Positions 34,276 to 42,723 of a DNA stretch of 64,000 nucleotides are shown here, in pieces. The notes beneath the pieces are model-generated. The model was not told where the DNA came from and did no database searches. It was given only the letters and a program-made list of their open reading frames with translations. Position numbers and translations under genes: made by a program. Origin of the DNA: Polaribacter septentrionalilitoris. Its GTDB lineage: Bacteria > Bacteroidota > Bacteroidia > Flavobacteriales > Flavobacteriaceae. How positions within the stretch are numbered: position 1 is the first letter of the stretch; each line of letters begins with the position of its first letter. The stretch lies in the NCBI RefSeq assembly GCF_009832745.1, contig NZ_VRMJ01000025.1, forward strand, positions 62,001 through 126,000. The letters are read 5' to 3'.

Positions 34276-34803
34276 ATGAAAAAAAAGAAAATAGGTATTA
34301 TAACAATCATAGTTATTGTTAGTTTGTTATCATATTTTGGCTATAATATAATTACCAAGGCAAAAGAAAAAAATGAAATTGCAAAACAATTACAAACCAT
34401 TCCAAAGTTTGAATTAAAAACATTAGAAAACTTTACATTTACAAATTCAGACTTAAAACAAAACACTTCTACAATCTTCATTTACTTCAATAGCGATTGT
34501 GATTTTTGCCACCACGAAGCTAAAAGTATCAGTCAAAACTTAAACAAATTCAAAAATGTTCAATTTGTTTTTGTTTCTTTTGAGCAAACAGAAGCCATTA
34601 AAAAGTTTGCAGAATTGCACAAACTAAACAATCAAGAAAATATCATCTTTTTAGAAGATAAAAAAGGAGATTTTTCTATTCAATTTAATGCAAATTCTAT
34701 TCCGTATATTTTAATTTACAATCAAAAAAACGAACTCGTTAAAAAACATAAAGGGCAATTAAATGCAAACGGAATTTTAAGAGCATTATATCAAAATGAC
34801 TAA
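34276..34803 (+). CDS. Membrane-anchored thioredoxin-like protein of the peptide cassette
   Basis: 175 residues from the ATG at 34276; the frame is open further upstream but there it overlaps the previous gene. One N-terminal anchor (KIGIITIIVIVSLLSYFGY), then a redoxin domain with a CxxC at 75-78 (SDCDFCHHEA) and the cis-Pro region in NANSIPYILIYN. The domain should face the periplasm. With two cysteines in the peptide, a role in disulfide formation or in reducing the peptide before cleavage is likely (inference). It overlaps the transporter gene by 8 bp. Confidence 0.85.
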   Translation: MKKKKIGIITIIVIVSLLSYFGYNIITKAKEKNEIAKQLQTIPKFELKTLENFTFTNSDLKQNTSTIFIYFNSDCDFCHHEAKSISQNLNKFKNVQFVFVSFEQTEAIKKFAELHKLNNQENIIFLEDKKGDFSIQFNANSIPYILIYNQKNELVKKHKGQLNANGILRALYQND

Positions 34804-36967
34804 AACAATATTACCAACTCGAAAACAAATACAACAAACTTTTAAACTTCAACAAGATCAATCAGACTGTGGTGTAGCCTGTTTACTATCCATTATTCAA
34901 TATTATGACGGCACTAATTCTTTAGAAAATTTAAGAGAATTAAGTGGGACAACAAAACAAGGTACAACCTTGTTAGGCTTGTATCAAGCATCTAACCAAT
35001 TAGGTTTTACAGCACAGGGTAATGAGGCAGACATACAAGCAATCATTGACCATAAAGAACCATTAATACTTCACGTAGTAATTGAGGAACGTTTACAACA
35101 TTATGTTATTTGTTATGCTTACGAAAATAATAAATTTATAATTGGAGACCCAGCCAAAGGTATTATTGAGTTAACTAAAGAAGAATTAGAAAAAATTTGG
35201 AAATCTAAAACTTGCTTAACATTAACACCAAACAATAATTTTATAAAATCTAAAGCACTAACCAATAATAAAAAACAATGGTTTATAAAATTAATAAAAC
35301 AAGATTCTAAATTAATTAGTTTTAGTATTATATTAGGTTTAGGTATTGCTATTTTAGGTATGGCAATGGCAATATTTTCTCAAAAGCTAATAGACGATAT
35401 TTTACCTTCTAAAGATTTTAATAAACTAATTACAGGCATTATTTTAGTTGCTTTTCTTTTATTAATTAGAATACTGTTTACTGCATTAAGAGACTTTTTC
35501 CTAATAACACAATCTAAAGACTTTAATAATAGAATTATAGATAGTTTCTATAACTCTCTATTACATTTACCAAAACCCTTTTTTGATACTCGTAAAATTG
35601 GAGAATTAGTTGCAAGACTAAACGACACACAACGTGTTCAAAGGGTTATAAGTCAAATAATAGGTAATACAGCTATTAATATATTAGTTACAATTGTTTC
35701 TTTAGGTTTTTTATTTTCTTATTCTTGGAAAACTGGTTTAATTGCTTCTATAAGTTTACCTTTTTACTTTTTATTAATTTATAGTTTTAATAAACGTATT
35801 ATCAATGCACAAAAAGAAGTAATGCAAGGGTACGCATTTAATGAAAGTAATTACATTACTTCCATACAAGGTATCGCTACTATAAAAAATAATAATAAGC
35901 AATCAGTTTTTCAAAAAATAAATCAATTAATCTATGGTAATTTTCAAGAGAAAGTTTTTAATCTTGGAAAAATAAATGTTCGCTTATCTATTTTTTCAGG
36001 TATTTTTAGTGTGTTATTTTTAATTGGAATTTTAATTTATACATCCATACAAGTTTATAATGAAACTATGTTATTAGGTGAATTAATGGCAATATTAGGT
36101 ATTGCTGGTTCATTATTGCCTTCTGTTGCAAGTTTGGCATTAATTACAATTCCAATTAATGAAGCTAAAGTAGCATTTAATAGAATGTATGAATTTACTT
36201 CTATAGAAGAAGAAAACAAAGGAAGTATAGCATTATCCAAATTTAATTCTTTAAAAATTAAAAACCTGTCCTTTCGTTTTGCTGGTAGAAAAGAACTCTT
36301 AAAAAATATTAATATTTCAGTTAATAAAAATGAATGTATTGCTATTGTTGGCGAAAGCGGAAGTGGTAAAAGTACATTAGGTCAAGTATTACAAAAATTC
36401 TATCCTTTTGAAAATGGAGAAATATTAATTAACAATCAATACAATTTACCAAATATAAATACAGAAAATTGGCGAAATATTATTGGCATTATTCCACAAG
36501 ATATAACCATATTTAGTGGAAATGTAATCACAAATATTTTATTAGGTAAAGAAGATACACCTGAAAACATTGAGAATTTTTGTAACCAATATGGTTTTAC
36601 AGAATTTGTAAATAGTTTACCACAAGGTTTTGCTACAATTTTAGGAGAAGAAGGAATTAATTTATCTGGTGGTCAAAAACAAATTATAGCATTAATGAGA
36701 GTTTTATACAAAAAACCTCAATTATTATTATTAGACGAATTTACTTCTGCAATGGACAGAAAAACAGAAAAATTTGTATTAAAATTATTAAAGAAACTAA
36801 AATCTGAAATAACTATTATTTTCATCTCTCATAGGTTACATTCATTACCTCGAATTGCAGATACAATTTATGTATTAGAAAACGGAGTAATTTCAAATTA
36901 TGGTAAACATCATGAATTAATGGAAACTACTAATTTTTATAGTGATTTTTGGAAAGAGTTGATTTAA
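34796..36967 (+). CDS. Peptidase-containing ABC transporter (C39-type) for the double-glycine peptide
   Basis: 723 residues. N-terminal C39 peptidase with catalytic Cys25 (QSDCGVACL), His102 (QHYVICYA) and Asp118 (GDPAKG). A six-helix membrane domain spans about 165-450. The ATPase domain has Walker A GESGSGKST near 520, LSGGQ near 622 and Walker B LLLLDEFTSAMD near 643. It should cleave the leader after Gly-Gly and export the peptide across the inner membrane. No HlyD-type adaptor or TolC-type channel gene is in the cassette, so the outer-membrane step must use partners elsewhere. Confidence 0.94.
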   Translation: MTKTILPTRKQIQQTFKLQQDQSDCGVACLLSIIQYYDGTNSLENLRELSGTTKQGTTLLGLYQASNQLGFTAQGNEADIQAIIDHKEPLILHVVIEERLQHYVICYAYENNKFIIGDPAKGIIELTKEELEKIWKSKTCLTLTPNNNFIKSKALTNNKKQWFIKLIKQDSKLISFSIILGLGIAILGMAMAIFSQKLIDDILPSKDFNKLITGIILVAFLLLIRILFTALRDFFLITQSKDFNNRIIDSFYNSLLHLPKPFFDTRKIGELVARLNDTQRVQRVISQIIGNTAINILVTIVSLGFLFSYSWKTGLIASISLPFYFLLIYSFNKRIINAQKEVMQGYAFNESNYITSIQGIATIKNNNKQSVFQKINQLIYGNFQEKVFNLGKINVRLSIFSGIFSVLFLIGILIYTSIQVYNETMLLGELMAILGIAGSLLPSVASLALITIPINEAKVAFNRMYEFTSIEEENKGSIALSKFNSLKIKNLSFRFAGRKELLKNINISVNKNECIAIVGESGSGKSTLGQVLQKFYPFENGEILINNQYNLPNINTENWRNIIGIIPQDITIFSGNVITNILLGKEDTPENIENFCNQYGFTEFVNSLPQGFATILGEEGINLSGGQKQIIALMRVLYKKPQLLLLDEFTSAMDRKTEKFVLKLLKKLKSEITIIFISHRLHSLPRIADTIYVLENGVISNYGKHHELMETTNFYSDFWKELI

Positions 36968-37013
36968 TGTTTGATAAATTTTCACTAATTTTATTCCTTA
37001 AAAATTAGTCAAT

Positions 37014-38666
37014 TTGCTCAAACAACTTTCTATAAATAATTACGCTTTAATCAATCAGTTATCTATTGATTTTTCATCAGGTTTATCCATTATAACAGGA
37101 GAAACAGGTGCAGGAAAATCGATTTTATTAGGTGCTTTAGGTTTGGTGTTGGGGAACAGAGCAGATTTATCATCTTTAAAAGATACTTCAAGAAAATGTA
37201 TTGTTGAGGCAAAACTTGCAATATCAAATTACAGTTTAGAAGATTTTTTTGATGAAGTTGATTTAGATTATGAAGCAGAAACTATTATTAGAAGAGAAAT
37301 TCTACCTTCTGGAAAATCAAGAGCATTTGTAAATGACACTCCTGTAACGTTATCTGTTTTAAATGAATTGAGATCAAAATTGATTGATGTGCATTCGCAA
37401 CATCAAACCATGCAATTGTCTGATACTAATTTTCAGTTTTCAATTTTAGATGCCTTAGCCAAAAACGGAGAACGAATAGCTTCTTACAAAAGAGGGTATC
37501 AACAACTCAATCAATTAAAAAAAGAACTTTCTGAACTCGAACAACAACAACGAGAAGCCAATCAACAATACGATTACAACTTGCATTTGTTTAAAGAGTT
37601 AGAAGAAGCTAAAATTTTGGTTGATGAGCAAGAGGAATTAGAAACCACACTAGAAAAGCTCAATAATATTGAGGATATAAAACTCAACCTTTCAGAGGCT
37701 TTAGAAATTTCTATAAACGAAGAAATTGGAGTTCAAAATTTATTAAACACCTTAGAAAATAGGTTGTTTAAAATAGCCGATTTTTCTAAAGAATATCAAG
37801 AGATTTCAGGACGAATAACCTCAGTAAAAATAGAAATTGATGATATAGTTGCTGAGTTAGAAACAGCTAATGAAAATGTAGATTTCAATCCAAATGAAGC
37901 TGAACAAATTAATGATAGATTACAACTCTTATACAATTTACAGAAAAAACATTATGTCAATTCTAATGAAGAGTTGTTAGTTATTTTTGAAGGCCTTTCT
38001 CACAAAGTAGCACAAGTAGAATCTGCTGAAGATGTCATCAACCAAAAGAAAAAAGAGATTGATGGAGTATCAGAAAAGTTAGATAAAGTCGCCAATTTGA
38101 TTTCAAAAGCAAGAAACAACGCAATTCCAAAATTAACCAAAGAATTACAAAGTTTGTTGGCTGATTTAGGTATGGAAAATGCACGTTTTTCAATCAATAT
38201 CAACCCAACTAAAAGTTATTTTTCAAACGGAAAAGATGAGTTAGAATTTCTATTCTCAGCAAACAAAGGTGGTAATTTTGGAGAGCTCAAAAAAGTAGCT
38301 TCTGGTGGAGAGTTATCAAGAATTATGTTATCCGTTAAAAAAGTTTTATCAGCAAATACACAATTGCCAACCATTATTTTTGACGAAATAGATACAGGAG
38401 TTTCAGGAGAGGTTTCTAATAAAATAGCCGCAATTATGAAGCAAATGAGTACAAATATGCAAGTTATTGCTATTACACACTTACCACAAATTGCAGCAAA
38501 AGGAAACAATCATTACAAAGTATATAAAGAAGAGGTAAATGGAGTAACTACAACCAATTTAAAACAACTTTCTACTGATGAAAGAATTGTTGAAATTGCA
38601 CAAATGTTGAGTGGTAAAAACATTTCTGACTCAGCAATTACCCACGCAAAAGAGTTACTAAACTAG
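37014..38666 (+). CDS. recN: DNA repair protein RecN
   Basis: 550 residues. Start with a TTG codon (LKQLSINNYALINQLSIDFS), Walker A GETGAGKSILLGALGL, long coiled coils in the middle, then SGGELSRIMLSVK and IIFDEIDTGVSGEV (signature and Walker B). It is an SMC-like protein for double-strand break repair. It follows the cassette transporter by 46 bp; in its ancestral position it would follow DUF4835. Confidence 0.95.
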   Translation: MLKQLSINNYALINQLSIDFSSGLSIITGETGAGKSILLGALGLVLGNRADLSSLKDTSRKCIVEAKLAISNYSLEDFFDEVDLDYEAETIIRREILPSGKSRAFVNDTPVTLSVLNELRSKLIDVHSQHQTMQLSDTNFQFSILDALAKNGERIASYKRGYQQLNQLKKELSELEQQQREANQQYDYNLHLFKELEEAKILVDEQEELETTLEKLNNIEDIKLNLSEALEISINEEIGVQNLLNTLENRLFKIADFSKEYQEISGRITSVKIEIDDIVAELETANENVDFNPNEAEQINDRLQLLYNLQKKHYVNSNEELLVIFEGLSHKVAQVESAEDVINQKKKEIDGVSEKLDKVANLISKARNNAIPKLTKELQSLLADLGMENARFSININPTKSYFSNGKDELEFLFSANKGGNFGELKKVASGGELSRIMLSVKKVLSANTQLPTIIFDEIDTGVSGEVSNKIAAIMKQMSTNMQVIAITHLPQIAAKGNNHYKVYKEEVNGVTTTNLKQLSTDERIVEIAQMLSGKNISDSAITHAKELLN

Positions 38667-38684
38667 AAACAAGAAAAGGAATAG

Positions 38685-38713
38685 ATGTCAGTTCGAGCGC
38701 AGTCGAGAACTCA
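38685..38713. repeat. Short interspersed hairpin of the GTCAGTTCGAG type
   Basis: AGTTCGA (38690-38696) pairs with TCGAGAACT (38703-38711) with a bulge. The same text, interrupted by another stem, occurs inside the structured repeat at 39622-39668, and a shorter relative at 42031-42051. It lies between recN and fabI. The following bases to 38776 are a run of CCAACAACTAAAAACC-type repeats. Confidence 0.65.
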
Positions 38714-38778
38714 ATTGAAAACGATCAACAAAAAAATACTACCAACCCAAAACCAACAACTAAAAACCAACAACCACA

Positions 38779-39585
38779 ATGAATAATTTACTAAAAGGAA
38801 AAAAAGGAATCATTTTTGGAGCATTAAATGAGCATTCAATTGCTTGGAAAGTTGCAGAAAAAGCACACGAACAAGGCGCAGAATTTGTCTTAACAAATGC
38901 ACCAATTGCAATGAGAATGGGAGAGTTAGACGCTTTAGCAGAAAAAACTGGTTCTCAAATTGTTCCAGCAGATGCTACTTCTATGGAAGATTTAGAAAAC
39001 TTAGTAGAGAAATCTATGGAGATTTTAGGTGGTAAAATTGATTTTGTATTGCACTCAATTGGTATGTCTGTCAACGTAAGAAAAGGAAAACATTACACAG
39101 ACCCAAAATACGATTTTACCACAAAAGGTTGGGATGTTTCTGCGGTTTCTTTCCACAAAACCATGAATGTGTTATACAACAAAAAAGCGATGAATGAGTG
39201 GGGGAGTATTGTGGCTTTAACCTATATGGCTGCACAACGTGTTTTTCCAGATTATAATGATATGGCAGACAATAAGGCGTTCTTAGAGTCAATTGCACGA
39301 AGTTTTGGTTACTTTTTTGGTCGTGATCACAAAGTGCGTGTCAATACCATTTCGCAGTCACCAACGCCAACAACAGCAGGCACAGGAGTTAAAGGTTTTG
39401 ATGGCTTTATCGCATACGCCGAAAAAATGAGTCCGTTAGGAAACGCCACTGCAGCTGATTGTGCAGATTATACCATTTCTCTGTTTTCAGATTTAACTAA
39501 AAAAGTCACTTTACAAAACCTATTTCACGATGGAGGATTTTCTAATATGGGTGTAAGTGATGCAGTTATGGAAAAATTTGAGTAG
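38779..39585 (+). CDS. fabI: Enoyl-ACP reductase (NADH), FabI type
   Basis: 268 residues. GKKGIIFGALNEHSIAWKVAEKAHEQGA is the FabI nucleotide-binding start; the active-site pair is Tyr159-x6-Lys166 (PDYNDMADNKAF), and TISQSPTPTTAGTGVKGFDGF matches flavobacterial FabI. It catalyses the last step of each fatty acid elongation round. The genome also encodes FabV (5060), so the two unrelated enzymes are redundant. Its stop codon lies at the first bases of the structured repeat copy 2. Confidence 0.95.
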   Translation: MNNLLKGKKGIIFGALNEHSIAWKVAEKAHEQGAEFVLTNAPIAMRMGELDALAEKTGSQIVPADATSMEDLENLVEKSMEILGGKIDFVLHSIGMSVNVRKGKHYTDPKYDFTTKGWDVSAVSFHKTMNVLYNKKAMNEWGSIVALTYMAAQRVFPDYNDMADNKAFLESIARSFGYFFGRDHKVRVNTISQSPTPTTAGTGVKGFDGFIAYAEKMSPLGNATAADCADYTISLFSDLTKKVTLQNLFHDGGFSNMGVSDAVMEKFE

Positions 39586-39716
39586 AAGCTATTTCCTGCT
39601 TTCCACTATATCTTTTTTCTTCTGTTCTCGATACAATTACGCTAAAAAGCGTAATCACTCGAACTGACAGAAAAAAGGATGTCGTTTCAATCAGGGCTAA
39701 ACTTGTTTGCTAGCTT
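39584..39716. repeat. Structured interspersed repeat, copy 2
   Basis: P1 AAGCTA/TAGCTT (39586-39591, 39711-39716), P2 CCTG/CAGG (39595-39598, 39692-39695), P3 ATCTTTTTT/AAAAAAGGAT (39610-39618, 39671-39680). The apical part carries an independent element with the perfect stem ATTACGCT/AGCGTAAT (39636-39643, 39648-39655) inside TTCTCGA...TCGAACTGACAG. It begins at the fabI stop codon, so it may also serve as the fabI mRNA end. Confidence 0.8.
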
Positions 39717-39839
39717 ATACAATATTTTAAAGTTGAATTTTTTTAGCAATAAAAACTTTCAACTTTTTTTATTTTTCTACATTTACAAAATAGAAAGTTT
39801 TAAAGGTATAAAACTTTGAAACTTTGAAACTTTAAAACT

Positions 39840-40799
39840 TTGAAACTTCTTTTCAGCATCATCATCCCAGTTTACAATCGTCCTCAAGAAATTGACGAGT
39901 TGTTACAAAGCCTTACAAAACAAGAGTATTCTGATGATTTTGAAGTATTAATTGTAGAAGATGGTTCAACTCAAAAAAGTGATGTAATAGTTGAGAAATA
40001 CAAATCAAAACTTAAATTAAAATACTTTTTCAAAGAAAACAGTGGAGCAGGAGCAAGTCGTAATTTTGGAATGCAAAAGGCCTCAGGAAATTATTTTATC
40101 ATTTTAGATTCAGATGTTATTGTTCCAAAACAATATTTGTCAGAAGTAAAAAAAGCTTTAGAAATTAATTTTACTGATGCTCTTGGTGGTCCTGATGCTG
40201 CTAATAAAAGCTTTACAGCTTTACAAAAAGCCATCAATTATTCTATGACTGCTGTATTAACTACTGGTGGAATTCGAGGAAAAAATAACAGTGTAGGTAA
40301 ATTTCAGCCTAGAAGTTTTAACATGGGGCTATCTCAAAAAGCATTCAATATCACCCAAGGTTTTTCTAAAATGAAAACAGGAGAAGATATTGATTTGACG
40401 TTTAGGTTATGGAAAAACGGATTGAAAACACAGTTAATTTCGGAAGCATTTGTATATCATAAACGTAGAACATCTGTAAAACAGTTTTTTAAACAAACTT
40501 ATGGTTTTGGAACAGCAAGACCAATTTTAAATAGAAAGTATCCTGGAACATCTAAAATTACCTATTGGTTTCCAAGTTTATTTATCATTGGGCTAGACAT
40601 CAGTATTTTATTCGCAATTTTTGGAGAATTCTCACTATTAGGAATGTATTATGTCTATTTTTTGGTTTTGTTTATAGATTCTACTTTTCAAAACGGATTT
40701 AGAGTAGGTTTTTTAAGCTTAATTACTACAATAACTCAGTTTTTAGGCTATGGTTTAGGTTTTTTAGAAAGTCAGTTCTATCTGAAGAAAAATAAATAA
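39840..40799 (+). CDS. Family 2 glycosyltransferase
   Basis: 319 residues. FSIIIPVYNRPQEIDELLQSL starts a GT-A fold, VEDGSTQKSD and ILDSDVIVP (DxD-like) follow, and two or three membrane helices occupy the C-terminus (about 240-310). The frame opens with TTG at 39840 inside a run of AAACTTTGA tandem units (39811-39848); no upstream in-frame ATG was found, so the start is somewhat uncertain. Probable role: cell-surface polysaccharide or glycolipid synthesis. It converges on mazG with five bases between stops. Confidence 0.83.
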   Translation: MKLLFSIIIPVYNRPQEIDELLQSLTKQEYSDDFEVLIVEDGSTQKSDVIVEKYKSKLKLKYFFKENSGAGASRNFGMQKASGNYFIILDSDVIVPKQYLSEVKKALEINFTDALGGPDAANKSFTALQKAINYSMTAVLTTGGIRGKNNSVGKFQPRSFNMGLSQKAFNITQGFSKMKTGEDIDLTFRLWKNGLKTQLISEAFVYHKRRTSVKQFFKQTYGFGTARPILNRKYPGTSKITYWFPSLFIIGLDISILFAIFGEFSLLGMYYVYFLVLFIDSTFQNGFRVGFLSLITTITQFLGYGLGFLESQFYLKKNK

Positions 40800-40804
40800 A
40801 AGAT

Positions 40805-41584
40805 TTATTTAAAAAAGGCTTTAGATTTCTCCCAGTAAACATCCATTTCAGTTAAAGACATTTCCGAAAGTTGTTTACCTTCTTTCTTAGCAGCAGCTTC
40901 TAAAAACTGAAAACGATTGATGAATTTCTTATTTGTTTTTTCTAACGCATTTTCTGGATTAACGCCAATAAAACGTGCGTAATTTATCATAGAAAAAAGT
41001 ACGTCACCAAATTCTTTTTCAATGTTTTGCTGGTTTCCTTTTACAACCTCTTCATTGAGTTCAGAAAGTTCTTCTTGAACTTTTTCCCAAACTTGTTCTG
41101 GTTTCTCCCAGTCAAAACCAACTCCAGCAACTTTATCTTGAATTCTATTAGCTTTTACAACAGCAGGTAAACTTTTAGGAACACCTTCTAAAACTGAACT
41201 TTTACCTTCTTTTAGTTTAATTTGTTCCCAATTGCGTTTTACATCGTCCTCATTTTCAACTTTTATATCACCGTAAATATGAGGGTGTCTTTCTATCAAT
41301 TTATCACAAATAGAATTGGCAACATCAGCAATGTCAAAAGCACTTTTTTCACTTCCTATTTTTGCATAAAAAACGATGTGTAATAACACATCGCCCAATT
41401 CTTTTTTAATTTCTGTTAAGTCATTGTCTAGAATAGCATCAGCAAGCTCGTAAGTTTCTTCGATAGTTAGATGGCGTAAACTTTCTAAAGTTTGTTTTTT
41501 ATCCCAAGGGCATTTTTCCCTTAGGTCGTCCATAATATCTAACAACCTGTTAATTGCTGTTAACTGATCTTTTCTGGAGTTCAT
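40805..41584 (-). CDS. mazG: Nucleoside triphosphate pyrophosphohydrolase MazG
   Basis: 259 residues with two MazG repeats. The first has LREKCPWDKKQTLESLRHLTIEETYELADAI and KKELGDVLLHIVFYAKI; the second KVQEELSELNEEV and EKEFGDVLFSMINYARF. EExxE/ExxD metal sites are present. It cleaves NTPs to NMP and pyrophosphate and cleans the nucleotide pool. Its ATG overlaps the DUF5606 stop by one base (41584). Confidence 0.93.
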   Translation of the reverse strand: MNSRKDQLTAINRLLDIMDDLREKCPWDKKQTLESLRHLTIEETYELADAILDNDLTEIKKELGDVLLHIVFYAKIGSEKSAFDIADVANSICDKLIERHPHIYGDIKVENEDDVKRNWEQIKLKEGKSSVLEGVPKSLPAVVKANRIQDKVAGVGFDWEKPEQVWEKVQEELSELNEEVVKGNQQNIEKEFGDVLFSMINYARFIGVNPENALEKTNKKFINRFQFLEAAAKKEGKQLSEMSLTEMDVYWEKSKAFFK

Positions 41585-42006
41585 TAAGATTCTGCTTCAG
41601 TTTCTTCTGTAGTTTCTTCAACTTTAGAAAAATCCATTCCTGCTTTCACTAAAATATTATACCACTGAATTACCTTTTTTATGTTAGATGTATACACTCT
41701 TTCATCATCATAATTTGGCAATACTTCTAAGAAAAAAGCTTCAAGTTTTTTTCCACTTTCTTTATGAGAAATAGCTTCTGCACCTTCAGTTTTATTATTG
41801 ATAGCAGTAAAAACATCCCACAAAGGCATGTCTTCTTCATAAGTATAGATAGCGATATTTTCTAACAAACTCACATTTTGAGTTGCGTTAATTGCCAAAC
41901 GTTTTTTCTCAATTAAAGACTCTGCAATTACTGCATTTTTTGATTGAGAAATCACTTGAAATAATCCTGGTTTACCAGTTACGGATATAATTTTACTAAA
42001 CTCCAT
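41584..42006 (-). CDS. DUF5606 family protein
   Basis: 140 residues. It begins MEFSKIISVTGKPGLFQVISQSKNAVIAESLIEKKR, the recognisable start of DUF5606, a Bacteroidota family with a small beta-barrel-like N-terminus and a helical C-terminus. The function is unknown. It sits between def and mazG and is probably co-transcribed; a short hairpin (42034-42051) separates it from def. Confidence 0.85.
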   Translation of the reverse strand: MEFSKIISVTGKPGLFQVISQSKNAVIAESLIEKKRLAINATQNVSLLENIAIYTYEEDMPLWDVFTAINNKTEGAEAISHKESGKKLEAFFLEVLPNYDDERVYTSNIKKVIQWYNILVKAGMDFSKVEETTEETEAES

Positions 42007-42030
42007 TTTGTAATTTGTCTATTTTTTTTG

Positions 42031-42052
42031 TCATCTCGAGCAATGTCGAGAG
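42031..42052. repeat. Short TCTCGA/TCGAGA hairpin between def and DUF5606
   Basis: TCTCGA (42034-42039) pairs with TCGAGA (42046-42051) around a six-base loop, with a T run beside it. It is a relative of the interspersed hairpins at 38685 and 39622. It may weaken read-through from def. Confidence 0.55.
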
Positions 42053-42053
42053 G

Positions 42054-42644
42054 TTATTTACCTTTTTTTGCATTAGGGAAACGCATTCTGTAATCTGCTC
42101 TAATTTTTCCTTTTGATATATTTTCTAACTTTTTCTTGATCAATCTTTTTTTGAGTGATGATAGTTTGTCTGTAAACAAAATACCTTCAATATGATCATA
42201 TTCATGTTGAAAAACTCTTGCTGCTAAACCATCTAAAACTTCTGTATGTTTGTCAAAGTTTTCATCTTGATATTCTATCTTAATTTTTGGTTGACGAAAA
42301 ACGTCTTCACGAACATCAGGGATGCTTAAACAACCTTCGTTAAATACCCATTCATCACCTTCTTCTTCTAAAATTTGAGCATTTATAAAAACTTTATTAA
42401 AGTCTTTTAAAACTATTCTATCTTTTTCAGAGATGTCTTCATCATCAGCAAAAGGAGAAGCATCAATAACAAACAAACGAATGGCTTTACCAATTTGTGG
42501 AGCTGCTAAACCAACACCAGAAGCATTATACATAGTCTCTCTCATATTGGCAATTAGGGTTTCCAAATTAGGGTAATCTTTGTCAATTTTTTGACAAACT
42601 TTACGTAAAACAGGATCTCCGTAAGCTACAACTGGTAATATCAT
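42054..42644 (-). CDS. def: Peptide deformylase
   Basis: 196 residues. All three motifs are present: GVGLAAPQIG (43-52), EGCLS with the metal-binding Cys105, and HEYDH (147-151). It removes the formyl group from new proteins. The insertion DASPFADDEDISEKDRIVLK is usual for Bacteroidota forms. It is the first gene of a def, DUF5606, mazG operon with a good promoter upstream. Confidence 0.96.
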   Translation of the reverse strand: MILPVVAYGDPVLRKVCQKIDKDYPNLETLIANMRETMYNASGVGLAAPQIGKAIRLFVIDASPFADDEDISEKDRIVLKDFNKVFINAQILEEEGDEWVFNEGCLSIPDVREDVFRQPKIKIEYQDENFDKHTEVLDGLAARVFQHEYDHIEGILFTDKLSSLKKRLIKKKLENISKGKIRADYRMRFPNAKKGK

Positions 42645-42664
42645 TTCACTAATTTTTGATTTTG

Positions 42665-42696
42665 CAAAAGTACAATTTCAAAACTCGTTATTCCAA
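42665..42696 (-). promoter_or_regulatory. Promoter of the def operon
   Basis: On the minus strand: TTG (42696-42694), 21-bp spacer, TACTTTTG (42672-42665), a full match to the Bacteroidota consensus, with the start point expected about 15 bases before the def ATG. Confidence 0.7.
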
Positions 42697-42723
42697 ATTT
42701 TAAATAGCGAATTTATTCCTAAA

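Noticed and set aside
32573..37013. Attachment-site direct repeats flanking the peptide cassette
   Set aside because: I compared the sequence after the DUF4835 stop with that before recN and saw no convincing direct repeat, integrase or transposase, so no mechanism of insertion is claimed.
39811..39848. CRISPR-like repeats
   Set aside because: The units are contiguous 9-mers with no spacers, and no cas genes are in the window.
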